Shown: positions 34,141 to 45,300, counted from the first letter of the stretch. The stretch: 64,000 bases of DNA from Mucilaginibacter sp. (GCF_028288185.1 NZ_JAQBOF010000035.1:124001-188000); one strand, 5' to 3'. The notes: generated by a model from the sequence alone, not told the origin. Numbers and translations are program-made.

Positions 34141-34494
34141 TCAAAATTGCATTTTGCTTTCTGCAAAATCGCATAATCCCCCTAATATTTCGCTCAATTC
34201 TTCACCTTTAGCGGTTAAAGTATATTCACTTCTGGGTGGGTTACCCGGTATACAACTTTTATAGACCAGCCCAAGTTGCTCAAGGTTCCTCAGCCTGTCG
34301 GCAAGAATATGATCACTGATATGTTCCAAATCTTCTTTCAAATTGTTAAAGCGTGAGTTGCCTTCTTCAATGCTGAAAAGAACCTCGGTCATCCATCGCT
34401 TACTCAACAAATACAAAAGTTCGTTAAGCGCGCACTTTTCTTCCAGGAATGATTGATTATAAAAATTCGTGGAACTTAATTTTCTTTCTGACAT
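34141..34494 (-). CDS. HxlR family transcriptional regulator
   Basis: A 117-aa winged-helix regulator: 'CALNELLYLLSKRWMTEVLFSI', 'SRFNNLKEDLEHISDHILADRLRNLEQLGLVYK' (recognition helix region) and the wing 'PPRSEYTLTAKGEELSEIL'. HxlR proteins often sense reactive aldehydes, quinones or disulfide stress through a Cys; here Cys21 and a Cys in 'YKSCIPGNPP' are candidates. It is divergent from an aldo/keto reductase, the usual arrangement for a regulator controlling its neighbour, with the operator probably in 34495-34655. Confidence 0.9.
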   Translation of the reverse strand: MSERKLSSTNFYNQSFLEEKCALNELLYLLSKRWMTEVLFSIEEGNSRFNNLKEDLEHISDHILADRLRNLEQLGLVYKSCIPGNPPRSEYTLTAKGEELSEILGGLCDFAESKMQF

Positions 34495-34655
34495 ACTAAC
34501 TTGTTAATGAGTTACTAATTAACGGTTAAGCCGTTGGCTGCCACGTTAATTGTTTGTTCCTTTGTAGTAGTGAATGCCTTATTCAACAGGCAGAACTTCA
34601 CAAAGTTGATAATTGATGTGCAATAAACAAAGAATGTAACTAAAATTAAACAATC

Positions 34656-35651
34656 ATGAAATATCGAAAATTAGCAAATACAGACCTATTGCTTTCTGAA
34701 GTTACTTTTGGAGCATGGGCGGCCGGAGGCTGGATGTGGGGCGGTACTGAACGCAAAGATGCCATTGATGCCATGAGGGTTTCCTACTCCATGGGTGTAA
34801 CTTCTATAGACACGGCTCCTATTTATGGACAGGGGACCAGCGAGGAAATCGTTGGCGAAGCGATCAAAGGAGTCCCACGAGACCAGATCCAAATTCTGAC
34901 CAAATATGGTATGAGGTGGGACCTCAAAAAGGGTGATTTTTCATTTAGCAGTAAAACCAATAGCGGCGAGAATATTGACATTTATAAGTATGCAGGAAAA
35001 GAAAGCATTATTAAAGAATGTGAAGACAGTTTAAAACGCCTGGGAACCGACTACATTGATCTATACCAGATTCATTGGCCCGACTCAACTACATCAATCG
35101 AAGAAAGCATGGAGGCCGTTTCCCGCTTAATCGAACAAGGCAAAGTAAGGTATGCTGGTGTTTGTAATTATAACGCCGGCCAAATGGAAGAAGCTGCAAA
35201 ATATATCTCGTTGGCTTCTAACCAGGTACCTTATAGTATGGTTAAACGCGATATTGAAGCAGAGCTTGTTCCTTATTGTATAGCAAATAATAAATCTATA
35301 CTGGCATACAGCCCGTTAGAGCGGGGGCTTTTAACAGGCAAGATGAAGCCCGGATACAAATTTGCTGAGGGCGATCACCGCAGGCAATTGTCGTTTTTTA
35401 AGGATGACAATTTAGAAAGAACCAATGAGTTTTTAAATCTCATCAAGCCTATTGCTAACGAAAAACATATTACGCTGGGGCAATTGGTTATCCTTTGGAC
35501 ACTGGCGCAGCCGGGAATTACCATTACACTGGTTGGGGCACGGAACGCTGAACAGGCCATCGAAAATGCCAAAGCCATTGACAGTACACTAAACAAAGAA
35601 GAAGTGGCAATAATTACAGATTATCTTGAACAATTGGAACTAACGGTGTAA
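34656..35651 (+). CDS. Aldo/keto reductase
   Basis: A 331-aa NADPH-dependent carbonyl reductase of the AKR superfamily. Seen are 'SEVTFGAWAAGGWMWGG', the catalytic Asp/Tyr block 'GVTSIDTAPIYGQGTSEEIVGEAI', a Lys in 'ILTKYG', the His in 'YIDLYQIHWPD', and 'QVPYSMVKRDIEAELVPYC', with a cofactor-binding tail 'ITLVGARNAEQAIENA'. Related proteins reduce aldehydes or sugar ketones. Control by the divergent HxlR regulator is likely. A hydroxyacid-dehydrogenase-like gene follows 100 bases downstream and may act in the same pathway. Confidence 0.92.
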   Translation: MKYRKLANTDLLLSEVTFGAWAAGGWMWGGTERKDAIDAMRVSYSMGVTSIDTAPIYGQGTSEEIVGEAIKGVPRDQIQILTKYGMRWDLKKGDFSFSSKTNSGENIDIYKYAGKESIIKECEDSLKRLGTDYIDLYQIHWPDSTTSIEESMEAVSRLIEQGKVRYAGVCNYNAGQMEEAAKYISLASNQVPYSMVKRDIEAELVPYCIANNKSILAYSPLERGLLTGKMKPGYKFAEGDHRRQLSFFKDDNLERTNEFLNLIKPIANEKHITLGQLVILWTLAQPGITITLVGARNAEQAIENAKAIDSTLNKEEVAIITDYLEQLELTV

Positions 35652-35753
35652 TTACCGATGAAAGGAAAAATCTGCCCACACACGAAGATTGTATTTTAGA
35701 GTAAAAAATCCCTGAAAAATAAATCGGTACATTACACCATAACATACAAGATC

Positions 35754-36608
35754 ATGAACACAACAAAAATAGGTTGGGTAGGGTTGGGCAAAATGGGTAT
35801 CCCCATGTCACAATCATTAATAAAGGCTGGCTTTCCGATAATTGTATACAACCGTAGTAAAGAAAAAGAAGATGGTTTAAAAGTAAGCGGTGCGGGTGTT
35901 GCATCAACACCCGCCGCTTTGATACAGCAGGCGGACGTTATTATCCTGATGGTTACTGACGATAAAGCTATCGATGATATCTTTAAAGGGGACAATGGCC
36001 TGTTAAGTGCAAGCACCAGCGGGAAGATCATCATTAACATGAGTACTGTGTCGCCGGCGATCAGTAAGGAGATGGCAGCTGCCTGTGCAAAGCAAGGCAA
36101 TCAATATTTGGATGCGCCTGTGTCGGGCAGTGTAAAGCAAGCACAGGAAGCACAATTGGTTATTATGGCAGGTGGTGATGAAAATACATTTGAAAAAGTT
36201 AAACCAATACTTGAAAAAATTGGCCGCATGGCCATGCTGGTAGGTGATATAGGCGCGGGCAATACCGCAAAACTGATTATTAATACTTTGCTTGGCATAC
36301 AAGCCCAGGGGTTGGCGGAGGCGTTTGTTTTTGCGCAACAGAAACATATTAAAAGTGCAGACCTCGCGATGCTCATTAACAACAGTGCATTAGGCAGCCC
36401 GTTGATTAAAATAAAGAGCGAAGCAATCGTCAACAATAACTTTAATGCCCTGTTCTCATTAAGTAACATCGCGAAAGATCTGCGCCTTGCAAAGGACATT
36501 GGCCTTTCCATGCCGCTTGGTGAGGTTACTTATCAAACATTCCAGGATGCGGAGCCAGCTTTGGGTGATGAGGATATTATCGCGATTTACAAACAAATAA
36601 GTATATAA
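35754..36608 (+). CDS. NAD(P)-dependent beta-hydroxyacid dehydrogenase (3-hydroxyisobutyrate/tartronate semialdehyde type)
   Basis: A 284-aa enzyme with an N-terminal Rossmann fold ('IGWVGLGKMGIPMSQSLIKAG', then 'VYNRSKEKEDGL') and a helical C-terminal domain. The substrate motif 'DAPVSGSVKQAQEAQLVIMAGG' and the catalytic Lys in 'GAGNTAKLIINTLLG' are present. The Asn/Arg-containing 'YNRS' suggests NADP preference. Members oxidise beta-hydroxyacids or reduce semialdehydes (GarR, HIBADH, GLYR). The exact substrate is not readable. It follows the aldo/keto reductase on the same strand. Confidence 0.88.
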   Translation: MNTTKIGWVGLGKMGIPMSQSLIKAGFPIIVYNRSKEKEDGLKVSGAGVASTPAALIQQADVIILMVTDDKAIDDIFKGDNGLLSASTSGKIIINMSTVSPAISKEMAAACAKQGNQYLDAPVSGSVKQAQEAQLVIMAGGDENTFEKVKPILEKIGRMAMLVGDIGAGNTAKLIINTLLGIQAQGLAEAFVFAQQKHIKSADLAMLINNSALGSPLIKIKSEAIVNNNFNALFSLSNIAKDLRLAKDIGLSMPLGEVTYQTFQDAEPALGDEDIIAIYKQISI

Positions 36609-37139
36609 TTTTGCCCGCCCGGGATTTCACGGTACAGTTTGCATCAAAACGGCAGCTTTTTAAGTCAAAAAAGGCCGAAAACGGGTCAATTTATCCTCAT
36701 CCACCGCGCCTCGAACAAGCTCCTTAGCCAGCTCAACGAAGTGATCGTATGGGCCAAAAAACAAAGCCATAAAACCAGCTTTTACCCCAAAAGAATGTGG
36801 CTCGCGGAAGGTATTGAAGAACACTGCGTGAATCGTGGCTGTGCTTACCGCCAAATCGTTCCCGAGATCTTCAAGTAAATCCAAACAATTTATATAGGTG
36901 ATTATTGCACATTTTACCATTAATTGGTCATATACCTTTACAGCGTGCTGTTTTCACGTTAATAGGAGACAGTTAATAGTTAATTAAAAGGAATCTGCAC
37001 GCGAGGTACAGATTCCTTTATTTTTTAAATGAAATTCAATTACAGTGTAGTTTCCACTCACCCTTAAAGGGTGGTTTTTAACTATTAAAATATTTTTTTA
37101 TTGATTTTAACTAGCTTAGAAGATTGTAGAATTTAAACA
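36609..37139. other. Stretch with possible gene remnant and two hairpins
   Basis: About 530 bases. At 36610-36920 both strands carry open frames (79 aa on plus with TTG start, 86 aa on minus), neither recognisable; the composition (36640-36880) looks coding-like, so this may be a decayed gene. A strong plus-strand terminator follows at 36986-37026. At 37059-37080 CACCC-TTAAA-GGGTG is followed by GTTTTT, a weak terminator or operator just before the sensor kinase. Confidence 0.4.
36986..37026 (+). terminator. Rho-independent terminator
   Basis: AAAGGAATCTG and CAGATTCCTTT form a perfect 11-bp stem followed by ATTTTTT. It ends plus-strand transcription coming from the aldo/keto reductase and dehydrogenase genes or from the unexplained stretch after them. 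Confidence 0.8.
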
Positions 37140-40085
37140 TTGCGTAAATTAAATATCCCCCTTTTTATTATTGCTCTTGGCTTATTTTTACTTAAAGCTA
37201 TAGGGGGCTACGCCCAGCGCTATGCTTTTTCGCATTACGAAATAGAAGACGGGCTGATCCAATCGCAGGTTAACAAGTTGGTACTTGACAATACTCATCG
37301 TTTATGGATAGCTACCCTTGGCGGCGCTTGCCGTTTTGATGGTAAAGACTTTATATCCTATACCAAAGCAAAGGGCCTTGAAAGTAATTTTGTTTATTCG
37401 CTTTTTAGTGATAAGTCTAATCGTGTATGGTTTGGCACCAACAATGGCTTGTCATACCTTAATCATGACAGTATTTACAATAGTAAAATCCCTTCTTCGG
37501 TTACTAAAAGATGGGTAACCAATATAGTACAGGATGTAACCGGGAAGATCTGGGCCCATATTGGGTCCAACTTATTTAGTGTGAAAGGTAGTCAAGTAGA
37601 AGCTGATGAAACCTGGAAAAACCGGCCAATATCAGCAATCACCATCGATAAAAATGGAAAGTTATGGGTATCTGTAAATTCACAGGACTTATATAAATTA
37701 GAAAAAAACACATGGATACACGTATTAGCAAAACTGCCGGGCAAAGAATCAATAAGGCAGTTATTGTTTGATAAAATCGACCCTAACAAATACTTTATTT
37801 TAACAGCAAAAAATATTTACCAAATAATCAGCGGCAACATACAGACTTTAGCTACTGCAGGTGATAATACATTTTTAACAATCGAGGAAGATGAGCAGGA
37901 CCAGTTATGGTTGGGCACGTTTAACGGGGCCGGCTGTTTTAAAAACAACAACTGGGTTTGGTTTAACGCAGGTAATGGTTTTACAGACAATGCTGTTACA
38001 CAAATTTATAATGACAAAGACAATAATTTATGGTTTGCCACCAATGGCGATGGTTTTTATAAATTCCAGGGTGATAACTACGCATTTTTTGGTAAAGATC
38101 AGGGCCTAATAAAAAATGCCGCTGTTATGGGACTAACGCTTGATAAGGCAAATAATATTTTATTAGGCACCGATGGCGGCGGTGTATTTAGGTTTGACGG
38201 AGCGAAAATAAAAAACATATGGTTGCCACCTTCAACCATGCAAAATGCAGCCAATATTGAATGTTTTTATAAGGACAAAAATGGCGTTATCTGGATTGGT
38301 ACCCGCCATGGCGGTTTATGGCAATATGATAATAATAAGTTTAATTTAATGCTAAATACCTATGGCTATACTATTAGCGCCATAGCCATTGATGATGAGA
38401 AAACATTATGGGTTGGCACCCCGCTTGGCTGCCGGTATATACAACACGGAAAGATTACTGAAATACCCGGTATAAACTCGTTCTGTGCATCAATACTTCT
38501 ATTGGGTAAAGACTCTGTTTTAGTTGGCAGCCAAACCGGGCCCCGATTAATAATTAATAAAAAAATAGATACTAAGTTTAATTTGCCCGAATTAAACAAT
38601 GTGGGTATTTTATGCATGCTAAGATATAAGGATAACATAATATATGGTTCGAGCGGAAGCGGACTTTATTTGTATAACTTAAAAACAAAGATTATTAAAC
38701 TGTATACCACCAAAGATGGCCTAAACTCTAATATAATTTATAGTTTAGCTGTTGATAGCAGGGGTATTGTATGGGCCGGTACAGAGCGTGGCACAAACAG
38801 GCTTATAGTAAATAGCAAAAACATTACTTGCGACATATTACCTTATTATCTGCCTAAAAGCGAAATATTTGAAGCTAACCAAAACGCTATGCTGTTGGTT
38901 AAGGACAAAATGTGGATAGGTAATAGCAAAGGTGTTAGTGTTATTGATACCCGGTTACGCAAAGAAAACGCCGCGCCTCCATATACAATTATCCAATCAG
39001 CACAATATTTCCAGCCGAATTCAAAACACAGCAATGACCCCAATAAGGTTATTCGGGGCGATATTTTGCAGGATAATGCCACTTTAAGCTATAAGCAAAA
39101 TCATATCACCATATCATACATTGGGGCTTATTTAAAAAATCCGCAAAGTATTGTTTATAAATACAAGATGGTAGGATTAGATAGCGATTTTTCTGCTCCG
39201 GTAAGCTATTCCACTGTTGATTATCCGGCACTACCGCCCGGCAAGTATAAGTTTGTAGTTACATCGTTAACAAAAAACGGGCTAAACGCTGTTAATAATG
39301 CAGCCATCTCATTCGAAATACTTTCGCCATTTTACCAAACACTACTTTTTAAGCTGACATTAATTTTAGCATTCATTTTACTGGGTGTTGGTTTAAAATC
39401 TTATTATGACAGAAAACGGCTTAAAGACAAAATGGCCGTTGAATTAATAAAAACCGAAGAACAATTAAGATTAAGAGTACAAACTGCAGAAGATTTTCAT
39501 GATGATCTGGGTAACAGATTAACCCGTATTAACGTATTAACCGATATACTAAATACAAAAATTGATGCTGACAAGGCAGACCAACGAAGGCTTGTAAACC
39601 AGATAAAGCAAAATGTGGAAGCCCTGTATAATGGCACAAAAGATATTTTATGGGCGCTTGATCCTGCAAACGACAACTTGCATGACCTGCTTTTACATAT
39701 AAAAGATTTTGGTGCCGAGCTGTTTATGGATACCGATGTAAACTTTATGATGGAAAAGCCTGAAATAAAATTTAAGCAAATTAAGCTGGCGATGCAGGAA
39801 AGCCGCAACTTGAACCTAATATTTAAAGAATTACTCAATAACGTATTAAAGCATGCTGAAGCTACTAGCGTCTTACTGACGGTATCATGTTTGTCATTAA
39901 ATGAAATTAATATAATAGTAACCGATGATGGCAAAGGATTTGATATTAATAGTGTAAAAAGAGGGCAAGGATTAAATAATATATTTAAGCGTATCAACCG
40001 TATTAATGCAACGCTTAATATTAACGCAACTACCGGTGGCAGCACAAGTTTTGAATTAAACTATAAACCAGCAAAACTCAAATAA
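37140..40085 (+). CDS. Propeller sensor histidine kinase (Reg_prop/Y_Y_Y, HisKA_3-type)
   Basis: A 981-aa membrane sensor. The start is TTG; an in-frame stop lies two codons upstream and the product begins with a signal peptide ('IPLFIIALGLFLLKAIGGYAQ'). Residues 25-620 hold many Reg_prop blades ('RLWIATLGGACRFDGKDF', 'RVWFGTNNGLSYL', 'VIWIGTRHGGLWQYD'), about 620-725 a Y_Y_Y domain, and 730-755 a transmembrane helix. The cytoplasmic kinase has the H-box 'EDFHDDLGNRLTRI' and N/G boxes 'FKELLNNVLKHA' and 'DDGKGFDINSVKRGQGL'. It lies 12 bases before a LuxR regulator. Likely cue: extracellular glycan, near a SusC/SusD locus. Confidence 0.93.
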   Translation: MRKLNIPLFIIALGLFLLKAIGGYAQRYAFSHYEIEDGLIQSQVNKLVLDNTHRLWIATLGGACRFDGKDFISYTKAKGLESNFVYSLFSDKSNRVWFGTNNGLSYLNHDSIYNSKIPSSVTKRWVTNIVQDVTGKIWAHIGSNLFSVKGSQVEADETWKNRPISAITIDKNGKLWVSVNSQDLYKLEKNTWIHVLAKLPGKESIRQLLFDKIDPNKYFILTAKNIYQIISGNIQTLATAGDNTFLTIEEDEQDQLWLGTFNGAGCFKNNNWVWFNAGNGFTDNAVTQIYNDKDNNLWFATNGDGFYKFQGDNYAFFGKDQGLIKNAAVMGLTLDKANNILLGTDGGGVFRFDGAKIKNIWLPPSTMQNAANIECFYKDKNGVIWIGTRHGGLWQYDNNKFNLMLNTYGYTISAIAIDDEKTLWVGTPLGCRYIQHGKITEIPGINSFCASILLLGKDSVLVGSQTGPRLIINKKIDTKFNLPELNNVGILCMLRYKDNIIYGSSGSGLYLYNLKTKIIKLYTTKDGLNSNIIYSLAVDSRGIVWAGTERGTNRLIVNSKNITCDILPYYLPKSEIFEANQNAMLLVKDKMWIGNSKGVSVIDTRLRKENAAPPYTIIQSAQYFQPNSKHSNDPNKVIRGDILQDNATLSYKQNHITISYIGAYLKNPQSIVYKYKMVGLDSDFSAPVSYSTVDYPALPPGKYKFVVTSLTKNGLNAVNNAAISFEILSPFYQTLLFKLTLILAFILLGVGLKSYYDRKRLKDKMAVELIKTEEQLRLRVQTAEDFHDDLGNRLTRINVLTDILNTKIDADKADQRRLVNQIKQNVEALYNGTKDILWALDPANDNLHDLLLHIKDFGAELFMDTDVNFMMEKPEIKFKQIKLAMQESRNLNLIFKELLNNVLKHAEATSVLLTVSCLSLNEINIIVTDDGKGFDINSVKRGQGLNNIFKRINRINATLNINATTGGSTSFELNYKPAKLK

Positions 40086-40097
40086 TTACTTAAAACG

Positions 40098-40727
40098 ATG
40101 GGCAACGATATAATTAAACTTATTATTATAGAGGATGATGAAATCATCAGGAAAGGATATGAGTTTTTAATTAACAATAACCCTGGTTATAAAGTAGTAG
40201 CAACGTACCCATCTTTTGACGAAGCGCTTAAAAAAATTACCAGCAATGAGCCTGATGTAATATTATTGGATATTGAATTACCCGGCACCAATGGCATAGC
40301 AGCCATACCCATACTAAAAAAATTACTTCCCGAAACACATATTATTATACTCACTGTCTATGAATCTGAGAAATTGATATTTGAGGCCTTAACCAATGGT
40401 GCATCCGGCTATCTTACTAAAAATACACCTGCGCAAAAAATTATTGACTCTGTAAAAGAGGTAATGGAAGGCGGTGGACCTATGAGTGTAAACATAGCCC
40501 GGCTGGTTATCAGATCGTTTCAAAAAAATCCTGACTCACCCTTGTCTAAGCGCGAAACACAGGTGCTTGAACTGGTAGCCGATGGTAAAAATCGCAGTCA
40601 GATAGCTAAAGAATTATTCATCGATCTTGAAACTGTAAAAAGCCATATCCGCAATATTTACTTTAAATTGGATGTAAATTCGCGTGCTGATGCCATCCGG
40701 ACAGCCAAAGCCAACAAGTTAATTTAA
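40098..40727 (+). CDS. LuxR/NarL family response regulator
   Basis: A 209-aa regulator with an N-terminal receiver ('IIEDDEIIRKGYEFLI', phospho-acceptor Asp in 'DVILLDIELPGTNG', Thr/Lys switch in 'IIILTVYE' and 'GYLTKN') and a C-terminal LuxR-type helix-turn-helix ('LSKRETQVLELVADGKNRSQIAKELFIDLETVKSHIRNIY'). It is the cognate partner of the propeller kinase 12 bases upstream. Together they replace the single-protein hybrid regulators that usually control SusC/SusD loci. Targets could include the SusC/SusD pair or the following genes. Confidence 0.95.
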   Translation: MGNDIIKLIIIEDDEIIRKGYEFLINNNPGYKVVATYPSFDEALKKITSNEPDVILLDIELPGTNGIAAIPILKKLLPETHIIILTVYESEKLIFEALTNGASGYLTKNTPAQKIIDSVKEVMEGGGPMSVNIARLVIRSFQKNPDSPLSKRETQVLELVADGKNRSQIAKELFIDLETVKSHIRNIYFKLDVNSRADAIRTAKANKLI

Positions 40728-40875
40728 AACCATAGTACTCCGTTTCACCCTTATTTAACATAGATCTAAAACCTTTTCCAAATCTCTCATATTTCCCCCT
40801 GCTGGGGTGATGCGCGCCGCCTACCCTTTGATTAAATTTACTTATAACTATTAACTGTATATTAATTTATAAGTA

Positions 40876-41250
40876 ATGTCTTTAAAAATAAAATACGTCC
40901 CGGTGTTCGTAAAAAATGTTAAAGCAACAATTGATTTCCTTATAACGAACCTTGAATTTAAAAACTTCGGCCCTTCGCTCATCTTCGATAATAACTCCTG
41001 CATCTTACTTAAAAATGAAGAAACTGATTTAATGCTTGGCGTTTTTGAAAGGCATGCAAATGATAATTACATGAACCTTATTATTTTAAATACAGTTGAT
41101 TGTTTAAAAGATTATCATAAACTAAGGGCAATGGGTATAAACTTTTTAAGTACCCCCCAATACTCTGAAATGGGTTTGGCAGCCAAATTTGCCGATATGG
41201 CAAATAACAACTATTTACTGATTGAAGAACGCAATTATACAGATCAATAA
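40876..41250 (+). CDS. VOC family protein (bleomycin-resistance/glyoxalase-like)
   Basis: A 124-aa single-domain VOC protein: 'KYVPVFVKNVKATIDFLITNLEFK', 'SCILLKNEETDLMLGVFERH' and 'LGLAAKFADMANNNYLLIEER' (here 'MGLAAKFADMANNNYLLIEER'). The metal-ligand positions are only partly conserved, so it may be a binding protein rather than an enzyme. It is followed by an AraC regulator whose ATG starts 2 bases after this stop, so the two are co-translated. Confidence 0.72.
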   Translation: MSLKIKYVPVFVKNVKATIDFLITNLEFKNFGPSLIFDNNSCILLKNEETDLMLGVFERHANDNYMNLIILNTVDCLKDYHKLRAMGINFLSTPQYSEMGLAAKFADMANNNYLLIEERNYTDQ

Positions 41251-41251
41251 A

Positions 41252-42115
41252 ATGGGTTATTTAAAAGTTCTAAACAATAACAACAAAGTTTACAGCAATG
41301 TGTCAAGTCAGCGATATCAAAAACCGCAGACTGGGGATCTGAGCTTTAAATTTGTTTTATCCGGCGAAGAAAAATATAGCCTGGGAAGACGGCAGCTTGC
41401 TATACACCCGGATTCATTTTTATTAATTAACAAAGGTACAGAGTTTACCAGCACAATAGAATCAAACTTACCCGTAGAGTCTTTTTCTATTGATTTTGAC
41501 CAGCAGTTTTTACAGGATTTTACAAACTGCCTGCGGTTAAAAAGCAGTCAGCTACTTGACCATACAACGGATAGAATTAGCATTATTGATTTTGATGAAA
41601 CAATTTATCCGTTTAAAGGAGATATAAATTATAATATTAAACACCTAAAAAGGCACTTGGATGCTGGCTTACAAGATGAGTTGCTCATTAACGAATACCT
41701 GCACCATAGCCTGGTAAACTATTATAATATCTATGATACAGAGATCGTAAAAAAATCAGAGAACCTTACGTTTTTAAACAAAAGCACCAAGATTGAGATT
41801 TTGCGCCGATTAAACCTGGCAAAGGAATACATGCTGAGTAACTACAACAACAGTATTGATCTGGATATGATAGCTAAACATTCCTGTCTATCTGTTAATC
41901 ATTTCTTACGCACATTTAAACAAGCTTACTGCCAATCTCCTTATCAGTTTTTAACACAGGTGAGGCTACAGCGGGCACGCATTTTACTAAAAACCACAGA
42001 TTATTCTGTTAATGAAATTGTAAACCTGGTTGGTTTTGAATGCTCAAGCTCTTTTATCAGGCTTTTTAAAAGCAAATACCAAATAACTCCCTCAAGGTTT
42101 AAAATTCCTGCCTGA
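41252..42115 (+). CDS. AraC family transcriptional regulator
   Basis: A 287-aa regulator. I chose the ATG at 41252, just after the stop of the VOC gene; the ORF-track start lies 10 codons inside the previous gene. The N-terminal half is cupin-like ('SFKFVLSGEEKYSLGRRQLAIHPDSFLLINKGTEF'). The C-terminal half is the double helix-turn-helix: 'LNLAKEYMLSNYNNSIDLDMIAKHSCLSVNHFLRTFKQAY' and 'SVNEIVNLVGFECSSSFIRLFKSKYQITPSRFK'. Located directly upstream of SusC/SusD, it could regulate them. Confidence 0.92.
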   Translation: MGYLKVLNNNNKVYSNVSSQRYQKPQTGDLSFKFVLSGEEKYSLGRRQLAIHPDSFLLINKGTEFTSTIESNLPVESFSIDFDQQFLQDFTNCLRLKSSQLLDHTTDRISIIDFDETIYPFKGDINYNIKHLKRHLDAGLQDELLINEYLHHSLVNYYNIYDTEIVKKSENLTFLNKSTKIEILRRLNLAKEYMLSNYNNSIDLDMIAKHSCLSVNHFLRTFKQAYCQSPYQFLTQVRLQRARILLKTTDYSVNEIVNLVGFECSSSFIRLFKSKYQITPSRFKIPA

Positions 42116-42358
42116 TACTTTTTTCGCTGTCATAATGCGGCTCAAAGTCACGAATGGTGATTTTCGCATATCCGCTCATTGGCTTATTCCCTAATATTAC
42201 AATTATGGCCCCGCTAACCCTGTAAGGCCTGTTGTTAACTGATATTATTATAACTTATGAAAAGATCAAATCCGCCATGACTATGGCTGTAGGCACCACT
42301 TATTCTCCCCCGTGCAATCCATACTCATTAATCTAAAGTATTATTAAAACAAATCAAC

Positions 42359-45300
42359 ATGAAACAAAATTTACTTATTTTATTATTTTGCTTTTCCACG
42401 TTGACCAGTGCTTTCGCCCAAAACCGAATAGTAACTGGCCGGGTTACAGCAAGCGATAATGGCCAGCCAATTGCAGGTGTAACCGTTATTGTAAAAGGAA
42501 CAAATACCGGCGCGCAAACAAATGCAGATGGCCGTTATAGCATTCAGGCTGCTACCGGCAGTTCATTAGTATTCTCCTACATCGGCTTTATAACACAAAC
42601 TGTTGCTGCAAAAGGCACTGTAAATGTAACGCTGTCTCCGGCGACGAACGCGTTGAACGAGATCGTGGTCGTTGGTTATGGCACACAGCTTAAAAAAGAT
42701 GTAACCGGGTCATTATCCAGCATAAAAGGAGCTGAATTTACAGACAGGGCAATTCCATCGTTTGATAAGGACCTTGCTGGTAAAGCAACCGGCGTACAAG
42801 TTACAAACCCATCTGGCATACTGGGTCAACCCACCCAGATACGCATACGTGGTACCAACTCTATTAATAATGGTGCAAGCCCATTATTTGTGGTTGATGG
42901 CATACCTGTACCCGTTAATAACACGGGCGATGTGGGCGGCTTTACTGCATCAAATCCATTGGCCGATATTAACCCCAATGATATTGAAAGTTTTGAAATT
43001 TTAAAAGATGGTGCTGCTACCGCTATTTACGGTTCAAGAGCAGCAAATGGTGTAATTTTAATTAACACTAAAAAAGGCAAGTCGGGTGTAACTACTTTTA
43101 ACTATGATGCCTATTATGCTACTGCAAAAGTTTCTAAAAAATATGACCTATTAAATGCCAACCAGTTTATTGAGGTAGCAAATGAGCGTTTAGTAAACGC
43201 AGGTAACCCAGCGCAGGCTTTTCAAACTCCTGATGGTAATGGCGGTTTTGTAAATACCAATTGGCTGGATTATATCTTTAAAAGAGCATCGCAACAAAAC
43301 CATTCTATTTCTGCTTCGGGTGGTAATGACAAGGGAAAATATTTCTTCTCTTTAGGCTACTCAGACCAAAAAGGTGTGGTTATTTCTAATGCGTTAAAAC
43401 GTTATACTTTTAGAGCTAATTTAGATCAAAAAGTAAATAAATTTATAAGCGTAGGTATAAACGCAGGCGTAACTTACCAGGACAATACAGGCCCGACAGT
43501 TAGTGGCAATGCCATATCAGGTGATATATATGGTGGTATACGTATGTTACCTAACGTAACTATCTTTAATCCTGCAGACCCAACCGGATACAATATTTCT
43601 GCGGACAGAAAATCATTGGGATTGGGCGCAAACCTTACTCCTATATCTGATAATACACCAAACCAGGTATTTATATTGGAAAAAAATAAAAACCGGTCAC
43701 AAACTTATCGTTTGCTGGGCAATGCGTTTATGCAATTAAACCTGGCTCCGGGACTAACATTTAAAACCGTGTTTGGTATTGATGATCAATTTATTGATGA
43801 TTTTCAGTTTAGAGACCCCCGTCATGGCGATGGATTTGCAGCAAATGGACTTTTGCAACAAGCTTATACACCAAGTACCAGCTGGGATTGGCAAAATATT
43901 TTAAACTACACAAAAACCATTGCAGACGATCATCATTTAGATGTTACCTTAGTAAATGAGTATCAAAAAACACGTTTGTCCTTCTTCCTGGCAACAGGAT
44001 CAAATTTATCAGATGTTTTCTTTAACCAAAACATCACTACAAACACTTTCGTAACACCTACAGCAAGCGGCGGTTTAACGTACAGAAGTATTGACTCTTA
44101 CGTAGGTCGTATAAACTATAACTACAAAAACAGATATTACATAAGCGGATCACTGCGTTCTGATGAATTATCAAATTTACCTGCATCAACACGTAAAGGA
44201 TACTTCCCTGGTGGGGCTGTTGCTTACCGGATATCAGAAGAACCATTTTTTAGTGAAATTAAGGCTTTAAGTTTTATCTCTGATCTGCGCATACGTGGTT
44301 CATACGCTAACGTTGGCAACGTTGATATTGGCTCATTTCCTTATTTAGGCACTTACGGCGCGGCTGCTTATGCAGGGCAAAGCGGTATAGGTTACAACCA
44401 AACAGGCAACCCACAGCTTAAATGGGAAAGACAATCAAAGTATGACGGCGGATTGGATATCGGTTTATTTGGCGGGAGGGCAAGCATAGTAGCTGCTTAT
44501 TATCTACAAGATAGTAAAGACCTGATATTGGCGGCACCAACTCCACCATCATTAGGTATCCCAAGTAATACTATTAACCGTAACATCGGTGCTGTTAGAA
44601 ACTCAGGTATTGAGTTAGCGTTAAGCGGCGATGTATTAAGGACCAAGGACGTACGCTGGACCTCGACTTTAAACTTCAGCACACAACATAACAAGGTATT
44701 AGCATTGGTTGACGGGCAAGACTCGTTCTTTACCATTGGTAGTGGTACCTATAACGTTAGGCGCGTAGGCGAACCGCTGAACGCGTTATTTGGTTATCAA
44801 TACTCAGGTGTTAACCCTGCAAACGGCAACCCGTTATACACTAAATCTAACGGGCAGGTAATTCAAGGTAACGTAAGTACTTCGGCATATTTTAATTATG
44901 ATCCTGCTAATCCAACAGCGCTAACTACTGCAGCAACATTAGCATCTACAGACCGTAAAGTATTAGGTAATATATTGCCAACCTATTATGGCGGCTTTAA
45001 TAATACCGTTACTTACAAAAACTTAGATCTGAATGTTTTCTTACGTTTTTCTGGCGGTAACAAAATTTATAATCGTGCCCGTGTTGACGAGTTGAACCAG
45101 AACTTTGTAAATAATGGCACCGAAATATTAGGCAGGTGGCAAAGCGTTGCTGTACCGGGCGATGGTGTTACACCAAAACAATACTTTGGTAACAGCACAT
45201 TTATCAATTTAGATACACAAGCATCAACCCGTTTTGTTGAAGATGGCAGCTATGTAAGGTTAGACAATGTTACTTTAGGCTATACCTTGCCTGCAGACAT

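Noticed and set aside
36660-36920. 86-aa minus ORF and 79-aa plus ORF over the same bases
   Set aside because: Neither is recognisable and both cannot be genes; kept only as a possible remnant.
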